A stretch of DNA of 64,000 nucleotides from Variovorax sp. HW608. GTDB lineage: Bacteria > Pseudomonadota > Gammaproteobacteria > Burkholderiales > Burkholderiaceae_C. Each line of letters opens with the position of its first letter. The first letter of the stretch is position 1. The position numbers and the translations under genes were made by a program. The stretch covers positions 5,234,229 to 5,298,228 of the forward strand of contig NZ_LT607803.1 in the NCBI RefSeq assembly GCF_900090195.1, in the 5' to 3' direction. The notes under the pieces are model-generated. The model was not told the DNA's origin and did not search any database. It saw only the letters and a list, made by a program, of their open reading frames with translations. Of this stretch, positions 8,955 to 18,230 are shown in pieces.

Positions 8955-9908
8955 ATGAAGTTCCGGCGTCTGTCTTGGCATCGATGGCTCGGGTGCGTCT
9001 TGGCCGTTCCGCTTCTCGCGGCGGCGGCCCCGTTCGCCTACGTGCCCAACGAAGGATCGGGCACGCTGAGCGTGATCGACACGGCCACCGACAAGGTGGT
9101 GGCCGACATCGCGGCCGGCAAGAAGCCGCGCGGCACGGCCATCAGTGCGGATGGACGCACGGCCTACGTGAGCGACCAGCCGAACAACCGCCTGGTGCTG
9201 ATCGACCTGGCCGGCCGGCGGGTGGCCGGCAGCATCGACCTGGGCGAATCGCCCGAGGGTGTCGGCATCTCGCCGGACGGCCGCTGGGTGGCGGCGGCGG
9301 TGGAGGAATCGAACGACGTGGCCTTCGTCGACACGCGCAGCAAGCTGAAGGCATTCGTCGTGAAGGTGCGCGGCAAGAACCCCGAGCATGCCGTTTTCTC
9401 GCCGGACGGCAAGATCGTGTTCGTGAGCGCTGAAGACGGCGGCGCGGTCGACATCATCGACGTGCAGAAGCGCCAGCAGGTCGCGCAGGTGCCCGTGGGT
9501 GCGCGGCCGCGCGGCATCGGCTTCTCGCCGGACGGACACCGAGCCTACGTTGCCGCTGAGAACTCGAACGAGGTCTTCGTCATCGACGCGATTTCGTTCG
9601 GCGTGCTGAAGAGGATCGGCGCGGGCCTGCGCAGCAACGGCATCGCGGTGCACCCGAACGGCAGGCGCGTCTTCGTGTCGAATGGCGGCGATGCCAGCGT
9701 GTCGGTGATCGATACGGCGAGCGACACGGTCGTCGCGACCATCCCGGTGGGGCAACGGCCGTGGAACATGGCGCTCACGCCCGATGGCAGCAAGCTCTAC
9801 GTGGCCTGCGGCCGTTCCGGCACCGTGTCGGTCATCGACACGGCAACGAACACCCGGACCGCGGAGGTCCCGGTCGGCAAGCTGCCTTGGGGGGTGGCGG
9901 TGCGCTGA
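8955..9908 (+). CDS. YVTN-family beta-propeller protein associated with PQQ catabolism
   Basis: 317 residues. A signal peptide (about 1-27) is followed by seven repeats built on a common phrase, such as GTLSVIDTATDKVVADI, ISADGRTAYVSD, ASVSVIDTASDTVVATIPVGQRP and GTVSVIDTATNTRTAEVPVGKLPWG. It resembles the PQQ-dependent catabolism-associated propeller family, whose genes accompany quinoprotein dehydrogenases. It has no catalytic motif, so a scaffold or binding role in the periplasm is likely. A strong AAGGAGG precedes the ATG. It is the last gene of the cassette and converges with the sigma factor gene. Confidence 0.85.
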   Translation: MKFRRLSWHRWLGCVLAVPLLAAAAPFAYVPNEGSGTLSVIDTATDKVVADIAAGKKPRGTAISADGRTAYVSDQPNNRLVLIDLAGRRVAGSIDLGESPEGVGISPDGRWVAAAVEESNDVAFVDTRSKLKAFVVKVRGKNPEHAVFSPDGKIVFVSAEDGGAVDIIDVQKRQQVAQVPVGARPRGIGFSPDGHRAYVAAENSNEVFVIDAISFGVLKRIGAGLRSNGIAVHPNGRRVFVSNGGDASVSVIDTASDTVVATIPVGQRPWNMALTPDGSKLYVACGRSGTVSVIDTATNTRTAEVPVGKLPWGVAVR

Positions 9909-9929
9909 TCGGAACTGCGCGCGAGGGCT

Positions 9930-10853
9930 TCAGCGTGCCGGAACCAGCGCCGCCTCCTGGGCGATGTAGTGCACATAGCGGTAGTCGCGGATGGCGACCA
10001 CGTGCGCATCGCGCCATTCAATCTCGATGAAATAGCCGGGCCGTGCGGCACCCGGTTCGCGCATCACTGCCAGGACCTCGCGACCGTCGAGATGCGCCGG
10101 CACCAGATGCCAGTCGCTCACGCGCCCGTAGTTGCCGAAGTAGAGGCTGACCTCGCGCCGCCCGGCGGACTTGCGCCGCGAGACCAGATCGAGACGCACG
10201 TCGTCCGCCAGCATCGCGCGCACGCCGTCCCAGTCGTGCGCGTTGAAGAGTGTCGCGTAGCGCACCAGTTCCGGCGAGACGGGTTGTGCGGCGGGCCGGG
10301 CGTCGGCCGTGGGCTGCGACAACTCGCGCAGCACGGCGCGCCCGCGATGCAGGGCCGCCTTGACGGCCGGCACGCTCAGTTCCAGTTCCTCGGCGATCTC
10401 CTCCAGCGAGTGGTCGAGCACGTCCTTGAGGATCACGCAGCCACGCTGCGCCGGCGCAAGCTGCATGAAGCACGAGAGGGCCGCATGCACCGCCTGGCTG
10501 CGCGCAAGCGCCTGCTCGGGCTCGCGGTCTTCGCGCTCGGCCAGGTCCAGCGCGAGGTCGATGGGCTCCGCAGCCCGGTGCGCCTCGTGCCGCCGGTGGT
10601 CGATGGCGTGGTTGTGCGCGATGCGAAAGAGCCAGGGCCGCAGCGGCGGAAGCTCCTTCAGCTCGGGCAACTGGTAGTAGCCCCGTGCGAGCGTGTCCTG
10701 CACCACGTCCTCGCCGTCGGCGACCGAGCCGGTCATCCGCGTGCAATAGCGGTGCAGTTCGGGGCGGATGTCGCCCACCAGCGCCAGGAAGCGCCGGCGG
10801 CCCTCGTCGAGGGCCGCGATGATCGAATCCGTTTCATCGGCCGAAGAAGCCAT
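9930..10853 (-). CDS. ECF sigma factor with NTF2/SnoaL-like C-terminal domain (ECF41/SigJ-like)
   Basis: 307 residues. Region 2 spans about 30-90 (PELHRYCTRMTGSVADGEDVVQD, then RPWLFRIAHNHAIDHRR). Region 4 spans about 125-180 (LEEIAEELELSVPAVKAALHRGR). About 110 residues beyond region 4 form an NTF2-like module (RYATLFNAHDWDGVRAMLADDVRLD). Sigma factors with such tails are regulated by the tail rather than by a classical anti-sigma factor, and none is encoded nearby. The start overlaps the end of the small upstream gene by 20 bp, so the two are likely cotranscribed. Target promoters cannot be named. Confidence 0.88.
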   Translation of the reverse strand: MASSADETDSIIAALDEGRRRFLALVGDIRPELHRYCTRMTGSVADGEDVVQDTLARGYYQLPELKELPPLRPWLFRIAHNHAIDHRRHEAHRAAEPIDLALDLAEREDREPEQALARSQAVHAALSCFMQLAPAQRGCVILKDVLDHSLEEIAEELELSVPAVKAALHRGRAVLRELSQPTADARPAAQPVSPELVRYATLFNAHDWDGVRAMLADDVRLDLVSRRKSAGRREVSLYFGNYGRVSDWHLVPAHLDGREVLAVMREPGAARPGYFIEIEWRDAHVVAIRDYRYVHYIAQEAALVPAR

Positions 10854-11139
10854 ACGAGCCGATCTCCTTGAGTTCGGTGGTGACCGGCGGATCTTCGCAG
10901 CGATCGCGCACGCCCGCCGCGAATGCCTTGAACGACGCGAGCGACGTCAGGGCATTGTTCGCGCCGTCCTCCTCGTACGACACGAGGTGGACGAAGCTCA
11001 CCCCATCGTCGAGCCGGAAGGTGGCGTAACGCAGGCCCGCGGGGCGGACGCGGTGGAGCTCGTCGTACACCGCGGCGGCGAGACGCTCGTTCTCGGCCAC
11101 GCGGTCGGCCTTGAGCCGGTATCGGATCATGCGCTTCAT
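10834..11139 (-). CDS. Small dimeric alpha/beta-barrel-like protein
   Basis: 101 residues. The pattern of an N-terminal strand (MIRYRLKADRV), a helix (ENERLAAAVYDELHRVRP), a strand (RYATFRLDDGVSFVHLVSYEE) and a closing helix (SLASFKAFAAGVRDRC) is that of antibiotic-biosynthesis-monooxygenase-like proteins. No catalytic residue can be assigned. Genes of this kind often sit beside ECF41-type sigma factors, where they are thought to respond to the same signal. AAGGA lies 8 nt before the ATG at 11139. The sigma factor gene overlaps its 3' end. Confidence 0.7.
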   Translation of the reverse strand: MKRMIRYRLKADRVAENERLAAAVYDELHRVRPAGLRYATFRLDDGVSFVHLVSYEEDGANNALTSLASFKAFAAGVRDRCEDPPVTTELKEIGSYGFFGR

Positions 11140-11282
11140 GAGGTGGGTCCTTTCTCCGGCGGCGCCGGATGGATGTGAAGTCTCCATGACGATCCAGACG
11201 CACTAAAGGATGCGGTCGCGGCGCCTGCAAGATTCCCTGCGGCCCCCTATGCTCGCGGATTCGCTTCAAGGAGATCCTTCCC

Positions 11283-12329
11283 ATGCGTTACCTTCCCTTG
11301 GGCCGCACCGGCCTTTTCGTGTCCGAACTCTGCCTTGGCACCATGACTTTCGGCGGCGGCGAGGGCATCTGGACCCATATCGGCGACCTGCAGCAGGCCG
11401 ATGCCGAGCGGCTGGTCGGCTCGGCGCTGGATGCCGGCATCAACTTCATCGACACCGCCGACGTGTACTCGGGCGGCCGCGCGGAGCAGATCACCGGGCA
11501 GGCGCTGAGGAACCTCAAGGTGCCGCGCGAGAACGTGATCGTCGCGACCAAGGTCCTGGGCGAGATGGGGCCGGGGCCGAACGCGCGCGGGGCCTCGCGC
11601 GGGCACATCATGGACGGCGTGAAGGCGAGCCTCAAGCGTCTGCAGCTCGACCACATCGACCTCTACCAGATCCACGGCTTCGACCCGGCCACGCCGATCG
11701 AGGAAACGGTGCGCGCGCTCGACCAGCTCGTGCGGCAGGGCCATGTCCGCTACGTCGGCGTTTCCAACTGGGCCGCGTGGCAGATCGCGAAGGCGCTGGG
11801 CGTGGCCGAGCGGCTGGGCCTCTCGCGCTTCGAATCGCTGCAGGCCTACTACACCCTGGCCGGCCGCGATCTCGAACGCGAACTGGTGCCGATGCTGGCC
11901 AGCGAAGGCGTCGGCCTGATGGTGTGGAGCCCGCTCGCGGGCGGCCTGCTCAGCGGCAAGTACGGGCGCGAGCAGCAGGCCGAGCCGGGCAGCCGCCGCA
12001 CCACCTTCGACTTCCCGCCGGTCGACAAGGACCGCGCGTTCGACTGCGTCGATGCGATGCGACCGATCGCGAAGGCGCACGGCGTGTCGGTCGCGCAGGT
12101 CGCGCTGGCGTGGCTGCTCCACCAGCCGCAGGTGACCAGCGTCATCATCGGCGCCAAGCGGCCCGATCAGCTCGCGGACAACATCGCCGCGACGAAGCTC
12201 GCGCTGGGCGCGGCCGAGCTCGAGCAGCTCGACGCCGTGAGCCGGCTGCCGGCCGAATACCCGGGCTGGATGTTCGCGCGGCAGGGCGAGTACCGGCGCA
12301 AGCAGCTTGCGGAGGCGAAGGCCAGGTGA
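11283..12329 (+). CDS. Aldo/keto reductase
   Basis: 348 residues, TIM barrel of the AKR superfamily (YghZ/Tas-like). The catalytic tetrad positions are visible: Asp and Tyr in DTADVYSGGRAE, Lys in IVATKVLGEMG, His in DLYQIHGFD. Late in the protein is the NADPH-binding phrase SVIIGAKRPDQLADN. The enzyme would reduce aldehydes or ketones with NADPH in the cytoplasm. A strong AAGGAG lies 10 nt before the ATG. The gene diverges from the ECF pair and converges with the methyltransferase specificity gene. Confidence 0.92.
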   Translation: MRYLPLGRTGLFVSELCLGTMTFGGGEGIWTHIGDLQQADAERLVGSALDAGINFIDTADVYSGGRAEQITGQALRNLKVPRENVIVATKVLGEMGPGPNARGASRGHIMDGVKASLKRLQLDHIDLYQIHGFDPATPIEETVRALDQLVRQGHVRYVGVSNWAAWQIAKALGVAERLGLSRFESLQAYYTLAGRDLERELVPMLASEGVGLMVWSPLAGGLLSGKYGREQQAEPGSRRTTFDFPPVDKDRAFDCVDAMRPIAKAHGVSVAQVALAWLLHQPQVTSVIIGAKRPDQLADNIAATKLALGAAELEQLDAVSRLPAEYPGWMFARQGEYRRKQLAEAKAR

Positions 12330-12342
12330 TCCGGATGCATGC

Positions 12343-13521
12343 TCAGCCGAAGACCTTCGCGAGCAGCGAGGCCAGCGTGGCCTCCGCGGTCGAGGTCAAC
12401 TGCGCTTCGGTCGCGCGCGCCGAGGCGGCGGTGTCGGCGTAGCGCGCGAAGGACGCCTGCTTCGCGAGCGGCGGCAGCATGACCGGCAGGGCCTTCAGGT
12501 CCTGCTGGTTCAGGCTCGCCTGGTTGATCGCCCGCTTCGCGTTGAGCTGGAAGTGCCGCCGCGTGCGCGTCGTCTGCAGCGCCGAGAAGACGTACTGCGA
12601 CAACGCGCGCTCGGGATCGACGACCAGCCGCATCATGTTCGACTCGAACACCGTCGCCTCCGGCAGCGTGCGGATCAGCACGCTCTTGCCCAGGTGATCC
12701 GTGCTGTTGACGCGATTGACCAGGATGTCCCCCTCGGCGAGCACGTAGCGCTGCGCTTCCCCGTCGTCGAGGCGAAGTCGCTTCAGGCGTGCCGGTTCGC
12801 ACATCTCGCCTTCATTGAAGCTGTCGATCCGCACGATCGGCGTGCCTTCGCCGTAGGCGGACCGGTGCTTGTACAGCCCGTTCTGCGGCGAGGCCTTCAG
12901 CAGGCTTTCGAGCGGCACCACGGGCCAGCCCTTCGGGTTGCTCACCGAATCGCCGAAGGCGTCGCCATAGAGCGCAGGCAGCAGTTGCGCCGTCCGTTCG
13001 CGGATCTCGCGCCGCTGGCGCAGCGCGCGTCGCGCGCACAGCAGCATGTCGACGATGCCCCGCTGCTTCTCCAGGGGCGGCAGCGGAATCATCTGGTCGA
13101 GTACGCAAGAGTCGGAGACCGCCGGGTACAGCGCACCTTTGGCCAGCTTGTCGAGCTGGCGGATGAAGTGTCCCGATTGGACGAAGAAGTAGAGGTACTC
13201 GGGCAGCACGCGCGGCGTCGCGCGCAGCACGCAGAAGGCGGTGCTCGCCACATCGCCGTCGAGCGATTCGGGCACCAGCGCCACCGCATTGAGATTCGGC
13301 CGCACGGTGGAGACCAGCACGTCGCCCGTGCGCAGCAGCCTGCGTGCTCGGCCCGGCGCCTCGGCGCCGCGCAGGGTGCGAGCGCCGGCGATGGCCTTCG
13401 TCCTGTTGTCGACCGCCGTGACATCGACGTAGGTGATCGGATCGTCGGGCCAGGCGGACGGGTTCATGGTGCCCGTCTTCGCCTCGACCACCTCCCGCAG
13501 CGCGATCCGTGGCGCCGTCAC
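12343..13521 (-). CDS. hsdS: Type I restriction-modification specificity subunit
   Basis: 392 residues with two target-recognition halves, each closed by a conserved helical phrase: PLPPLEKQRGIVDMLLCARRALRQR near the middle and LPPLAKQASFARYADTAASARATEAQL at the end. The two TRDs define a bipartite DNA target that cannot be predicted here. The start is a GTG whose last two bases and following A form the stop of the upstream methyltransferase gene (GTGA), so the two are translationally coupled. An upstream extension in the same frame lies wholly inside hsdM and is not real. Confidence 0.9.
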   Translation of the reverse strand: MTAPRIALREVVEAKTGTMNPSAWPDDPITYVDVTAVDNRTKAIAGARTLRGAEAPGRARRLLRTGDVLVSTVRPNLNAVALVPESLDGDVASTAFCVLRATPRVLPEYLYFFVQSGHFIRQLDKLAKGALYPAVSDSCVLDQMIPLPPLEKQRGIVDMLLCARRALRQRREIRERTAQLLPALYGDAFGDSVSNPKGWPVVPLESLLKASPQNGLYKHRSAYGEGTPIVRIDSFNEGEMCEPARLKRLRLDDGEAQRYVLAEGDILVNRVNSTDHLGKSVLIRTLPEATVFESNMMRLVVDPERALSQYVFSALQTTRTRRHFQLNAKRAINQASLNQQDLKALPVMLPPLAKQASFARYADTAASARATEAQLTSTAEATLASLLAKVFG

Positions 13522-15185
13522 TTGTCCATCTCCCTGACCATGATGCGCAGGGTCTCCATCTCCCGGGCGAATTCGAGCTCCCTGGCGATCACGTCGTCGA
13601 TCAGCTCGAGCGGATGGAGGTGCCCGGCCTGGGCTTCGCTGAGCGGGCGATAGCGGCTGGCCGTGAGGTTGTAGTTGTTCGAGCGCAGCGTGGCCGCATC
13701 GGCGAACCACCAGTTCTCGTTCCATTCGGCCTCGGGCTCGCGGGCTTCCCATTGCGAAAGCGAGGTATCGCGCTGCGCATACACCTTGGTCAGGCGCGGC
13801 AGGTCGTCGTCCTCGTTGGGCGTGTCGTGATTGGCGTCGAGCTCGTAGCCGTCCTCTTCCACGTGAAGAAAGAGCACCTGGCCGGTGCGGCCGCCCTTGT
13901 GGAAGAAGAGCACCGAGGTCTTCACGCCCGAATAGGGCTGGAACACGCCGCCCGGCAGGCTCAGGACCGCATCGACCCGGTTGTTCTCGACCAGCTGCCG
14001 GCGCAGCTCCTGGTGCGCGCCCGACGAACCGAACAGCACACCTTCGGGCACCACCACGGCGGCCCGGCCGCCCTCGCGCAGGCTGTCCTGCATGTACTTG
14101 AGAAAGAGAAGCTCGGTGCTGGTCGTGCTGCCGACGCGCACCGCGTCGACGATGCGCGCCTTGTCCACGCGGCCCGAGAAGGGCGGATTCGCCAGCACCA
14201 CGTCGTAGCCCTCGCGCGGCTGCCCGAGTTCGATCTTGCGGGCGTCGTCGAGCATCGAGGTGAGGACGTTGCGCTGCAGGATGCGCACCTGGGTGAGCCC
14301 GCGCAGCGTGAGGTTCATCGTCGCCAGGCGCACCATCTTCGGGTCGACGTCGTTGCCGTGGAAGGTCCGCTTCTGCAGCGTGTCGAGATCATGAGGCGTC
14401 AGCAGGTCGCCGAGGCCGCGCTGCTGGATCTTGCCCTCGACCTCGGTCAGGGCGATCGCCTCGGGCGACGAGTGCGCAAGGCGGATGTGGTTGTAGGCGG
14501 CCACCAGAAAGCCGGCCGTGCCCGCGGCCGGGTCGTAGATGGTTTCGCCGATGGCCGGGTCCACCATCTCGACGATGCGCCGGATGATGTGGCGCGGGGT
14601 GCGGAACTGGCCGAGCTCGCCGGCCTGCCTGATCTGCCGCAGCACGTGTTCGAAGAGATCGCCCTTGGTGTCGGAGTCGGCCTCGGCCAGATCCAGGTCG
14701 TCCACGAGCCGGACGACCTGCGTCAGCACCGTCGGATCGGTGATGCCCAGGCGCGCACCGCGCATGAAGTCATGCGCGCCGGCCGCACCGATTTCGGCGA
14801 AGAACGGAAACACCTCGTCGCGCACGAACTGCACGAGCGGATCGCCTGCCAGCTCCCGGGCCCAGAAGGACCAGCGGAAACGGCTGCGCGCGATCGCCTG
14901 CGTGGCGGTGTGCAGCACGGTCGCGGTCGGGCCGCCTTCGCGGACGGCGGGCAGGGTGGCGTTTTCAGCCCGATGCAGCGGCCATTCGCCATCGAAGATG
15001 CTCGCATGGGGCTCCTTCAGGACCTCGGCGCGCTTTCCGTTCTCGTCGTCGATGGTCTCCGAGAGGAAGAAGAAGAACAGGAACGACAACTGCTCCGCAT
15101 TGCCGACGGGATCGGGATAGCCGCCGCCAAAGAGATAGTCGCGAATCTGGTCGATCGACCGTCGCATTTCAGCGGTCAGGGACAT
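13518..15185 (-). CDS. hsdM: Type I DNA N6-adenine methyltransferase subunit
   Basis: 555 residues. The N-terminal helical domain starts MSLTAEMRRSIDQIRDYLFG with the typical AEQLSFLFFFFLSE. The SAM-binding motif is DPAAGTAGFLVAAYNH and the catalytic motif IV is NPPFSG, so it methylates adenine N6. It works as an M2S complex with the overlapping hsdS product. No hsdR lies on either side: the flanks are an aldo/keto reductase and an aspartoacylase-family gene. The unit may thus be a solitary methyltransferase or be served by a distant nuclease gene. The start at 15185 matches the family; no clear ribosome site is visible. Confidence 0.93.
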   Translation of the reverse strand: MSLTAEMRRSIDQIRDYLFGGGYPDPVGNAEQLSFLFFFFLSETIDDENGKRAEVLKEPHASIFDGEWPLHRAENATLPAVREGGPTATVLHTATQAIARSRFRWSFWARELAGDPLVQFVRDEVFPFFAEIGAAGAHDFMRGARLGITDPTVLTQVVRLVDDLDLAEADSDTKGDLFEHVLRQIRQAGELGQFRTPRHIIRRIVEMVDPAIGETIYDPAAGTAGFLVAAYNHIRLAHSSPEAIALTEVEGKIQQRGLGDLLTPHDLDTLQKRTFHGNDVDPKMVRLATMNLTLRGLTQVRILQRNVLTSMLDDARKIELGQPREGYDVVLANPPFSGRVDKARIVDAVRVGSTTSTELLFLKYMQDSLREGGRAAVVVPEGVLFGSSGAHQELRRQLVENNRVDAVLSLPGGVFQPYSGVKTSVLFFHKGGRTGQVLFLHVEEDGYELDANHDTPNEDDDLPRLTKVYAQRDTSLSQWEAREPEAEWNENWWFADAATLRSNNYNLTASRYRPLSEAQAGHLHPLELIDDVIARELEFAREMETLRIMVREMDK

Positions 15186-15340
15186 GGAGGGGATCTTGTC
15201 ACGGGTGTTCTCACGGATGGCCCGCGAGTCTACGGCCCAATGGGCGGCTGTCAGGGGCCGGCGGGCACGCGTTGCCAAGGTGTAGCAAACTTGCGCATCC
15301 GGCAGCGCGGCTGTTTTTCATCCGAGGATCCATCTCTTCA

Positions 15341-16270
15341 ATGGCACAGAATCCTGATCTCGAAGTGCGTCCGCGCGACATTTCGGCCTACCGCCAGGGC
15401 AACACCGGCGTCGACTACGTCCACCGCTTCGAATCCGGCAAGCCCGGGCCGCACGTGCTGATCAACGCGCTGACCCACGGCAACGAGATCTGCGGCATGG
15501 TCGCGGCGACGCATCTGCTGGACAGCGGCGTGCGCCCCCAGGCCGGCACGCTCACCGTGAGCTTCGCGCACGTCGAGGCCTACAACGCCTTCGATCCGGC
15601 CAAGCCCTTCGACAACCGGCAGATCGTGCACAACCTCAACCGCATCTGGTCGGACGACTGGCTGGACGGTCCTGAGGACAGCCCCGAGCTGCGCCGCGCG
15701 CGCGAGCTGCGGCCGGTGGTGGCGGCGGCGGACCACATCCTCGACATCCACTCCACCAGCCAGGACGTCGTGCCCTTCTGGGTCTACCCCGCGTACGAAC
15801 GCAACGCCAAGGTCGCGCTGGCGATCGGCCTGCCGCCGGTCCATCTCGTGATGCCGGCGGGCCTGGGTTCGGGCACGCCGCTGATCCAGCACGGCCTGCA
15901 CGCCGGCGCCGATGCGCCGGGCGCGGCGGTGGTGGTCGAGTGCGGCCAGCATTTCAAGCAGTCGGCGGCCGACCTCGCGACCGAGGTGACGCTGCGCTTC
16001 CTGGCGCATTTCGGATTGATCGACAGGGAGCCCGCCGCTCCGCCCGCACCGCAGCGGCGCTACGAGCTGCTGCAGACGCACGTCATCGAGTCCGAGGACT
16101 TCCGCTTCGTGCGGCCGCTGATCGGCTTCGAGACCTTCGCCAAGGGCGAACTCATCGCCAACAACGGGCCCGATGAGATCCGCGCCCCGTGCGACGACTG
16201 CACCGTGTTCATGCCGGCGCAGCGCGTGATCGTGGGGCGCGAAGCGGTCTATCTCACGAAGCCGCTCTGA
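15341..16270 (+). CDS. Succinylglutamate desuccinylase/aspartoacylase family metallohydrolase
   Basis: 309 residues. Zinc ligands of the M14/AstE-AspA fold are visible: H46 and E49 (NALTHGNEICG) and the His of ILDIHSTSQD. The region VVVECGQHF holds the usual catalytic Glu. Family members deacylate N-acyl amino acids; the exact substrate is not evident, and no arginine-catabolic genes are nearby. The C-terminal 70 residues form a beta domain (GELIANNGPDEIRAPCDDCTVFMP). The ATG at 15341 is chosen on family alignment. It diverges from hsdM and converges with glnS. Confidence 0.85.
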   Translation: MAQNPDLEVRPRDISAYRQGNTGVDYVHRFESGKPGPHVLINALTHGNEICGMVAATHLLDSGVRPQAGTLTVSFAHVEAYNAFDPAKPFDNRQIVHNLNRIWSDDWLDGPEDSPELRRARELRPVVAAADHILDIHSTSQDVVPFWVYPAYERNAKVALAIGLPPVHLVMPAGLGSGTPLIQHGLHAGADAPGAAVVVECGQHFKQSAADLATEVTLRFLAHFGLIDREPAAPPAPQRRYELLQTHVIESEDFRFVRPLIGFETFAKGELIANNGPDEIRAPCDDCTVFMPAQRVIVGREAVYLTKPL

Positions 16271-16286
16271 AGACGCGAGGGCTGGG

Positions 16287-18092
16287 TTATTTGCCCCAGC
16301 TGTCCCGCATCCCGGCCGCCCGGTTGAACACGCGCTGGCCGTCCGCGCCGACATGCGAATCGAGCACGAAATAGCCGTGCCGCTCGAACTGGTAGGGCGC
16401 GCCCTGCGCGGCGGACGCCAGCGCAGGCTCGGCGTAGCCTTGCGTCACCGCGAGGCTGTCGCGATTGAGCTCGTCCTGCAGCTCGCCGGAGCCGGGCTGC
16501 GTTGCCGCGAAGAGCCGCTCATAGAGCCGCACCTCGGCCGGCAGCGCATCCGCGGCCGCGACCCAGGTGATGTTGCCCTTGACCTTGATCGCATCGGCGC
16601 CGGGGGTGCCGCTCTTGGTGTCGGGCACGAGCCTGGCCTGCACTTCGACCAGCTTGCCGTCGGCGTCGCGCGTGGCGCCCGTGCATTCGATCACGTGGCC
16701 GTACTTGAGCCGCACCTTGTTGCCGGGGAAGAGGCGAAAGAAGCCCTTGGGCTGCACGTCCTCGTAGTCGGTGCGTTCGATCCACACCTCGCGGCCGAGC
16801 TTGAAGGTGCGTCGGCCCATCTCGGCGTGGTGCGGGTGCACGGGCGCCGTGCATTCGTCGAGCACGTCGTCGCCGCCCATGAGCTCGCCCCAGTTGGTGA
16901 TCACGAGCTTGACCGGATCGAGCACCACCATCGCGCGCGGGGCGATCGGGTCGAGCGTGTCGCGCAGCGCGGCTTCGAGGCTCGCGTAGTCGATCCAGCC
17001 GCCGGACTTGGTCACGCCGGAGCGCTCGCAGAAGAGCTTCAGCGCATCGGGCGTGTAGCCGCGGCGGCGCAGGCCCGCGAGGGTGGGCATGCGCGGGTCG
17101 TCCCAGCCGTCGACGTGGCCGTCCTCGACCAGTTGCCGCAGCTTGCGCTTGCTGGTGATGATGTGCGTGACGTTGAGGCGCGCGAATTCGTACTGGCGCG
17201 GATGCGGCGAGGCGATCAGCCCGCCCTCGGCAAGCCGGTCGAGCAGCCAGTCGTAGAACGGCCGCTGATCCTCGAACTCGAGCGTGCAGATGCTGTGGGT
17301 GATCTGCTCCAGCGCGTCCTCGATCGGATGCGCGAAGGTGTACATCGGGTAGATGCACCACTTGTCGCCAGTGTTGTGGTGCGTCGCACGGCGGATGCGG
17401 TAGAGCGCCGGATCGCGCATGTTGATGTTGGGGCTTCCCATGTCGATCTTCGCGCGCAGCACCGCGGCGCCGTCGGCCAGCTTGCCGTCACGCATCTCGC
17501 GCAAGCGCGCCAGGTTCTCCTCGGGCGTGCGGGCGCGGAAGGGGCTGTCGGTGCCCGGCGTGTTGAAGTCGCCGCGGGTGGCGCGGATCTCGTCGGCGCT
17601 CTGCTCGTCGACGTAGGCGTGACCGGCAGTGATCAGGTACTCGGCCGCGCGGTACATGAAGTCGAAATAGTTGCTCGCGAAGTAGACGTGGTCGTTGCGC
17701 GCGCCGGGATGCGCGGGGTCGTCGGCCATCACGGGCTCGTAGCCCATCCATTTCACGGCGTCGCGGATGGCGTCGACGTATTCCTGCTCTTCCTTCTCGG
17801 GGTTGGTGTCGTCGAAGCGCAGGTGGCACACGCCGCCGTATTCCTTGGCGAGCTCGAAGTTGAGCCAGATGCTCTTGGCGTGGCCAATGTGCAGGTAGCC
17901 GTTGGGCTCGGGCGGAAAGCGCATGCGGACCTTGGCCGGGTCCTGCATGCCTTGGGCGTGATGGGCGGCATCGCCGGGGTCGCCACCCCATTTGCGGCCG
18001 GAATAGGTGCCCTGCTCGAGATCGTTTTCGATGACGTGGCGCAGGAAATTGCTAGGCTTGGCGGTGTCGTTGTCGGCTGCGGCGGAAGTCAT
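16287..18092 (-). CDS. glnS: Glutaminyl-tRNA synthetase
   Basis: 601 residues; class I synthetase. The ATP-binding motif is PEPNGYLHIGHAKS (61-74) and the KMSKS-like loop is ITSKRKLRQLVEDG. About 20 extra residues (KWGGDPGDAAHHAQGMQDPA) come before the first strand, as in many beta-proteobacterial enzymes. The C-terminal anticodon-binding beta-barrels are complete (YEDVQPKGFFRLFPGNKVRLKYG and onward), which rules out a glutamyl-tRNA synthetase. It charges tRNA-Gln with glutamine in the cytoplasm. Confidence 0.97.
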   Translation of the reverse strand: MTSAAADNDTAKPSNFLRHVIENDLEQGTYSGRKWGGDPGDAAHHAQGMQDPAKVRMRFPPEPNGYLHIGHAKSIWLNFELAKEYGGVCHLRFDDTNPEKEEQEYVDAIRDAVKWMGYEPVMADDPAHPGARNDHVYFASNYFDFMYRAAEYLITAGHAYVDEQSADEIRATRGDFNTPGTDSPFRARTPEENLARLREMRDGKLADGAAVLRAKIDMGSPNINMRDPALYRIRRATHHNTGDKWCIYPMYTFAHPIEDALEQITHSICTLEFEDQRPFYDWLLDRLAEGGLIASPHPRQYEFARLNVTHIITSKRKLRQLVEDGHVDGWDDPRMPTLAGLRRRGYTPDALKLFCERSGVTKSGGWIDYASLEAALRDTLDPIAPRAMVVLDPVKLVITNWGELMGGDDVLDECTAPVHPHHAEMGRRTFKLGREVWIERTDYEDVQPKGFFRLFPGNKVRLKYGHVIECTGATRDADGKLVEVQARLVPDTKSGTPGADAIKVKGNITWVAAADALPAEVRLYERLFAATQPGSGELQDELNRDSLAVTQGYAEPALASAAQGAPYQFERHGYFVLDSHVGADGQRVFNRAAGMRDSWGK

Positions 18093-18230
18093 TCACGCAT
18101 TCTACGTGCCGCTAGAGACCCGTTACCTTTCGCTACCTTCTTCACAGAGCGGCGTACACCGCGTTGACACTTGGCGCGTTGAATATCGACATGGGCGATC
18201 GATACGCCCGCTTCAAACAGGAGTCCAGAC

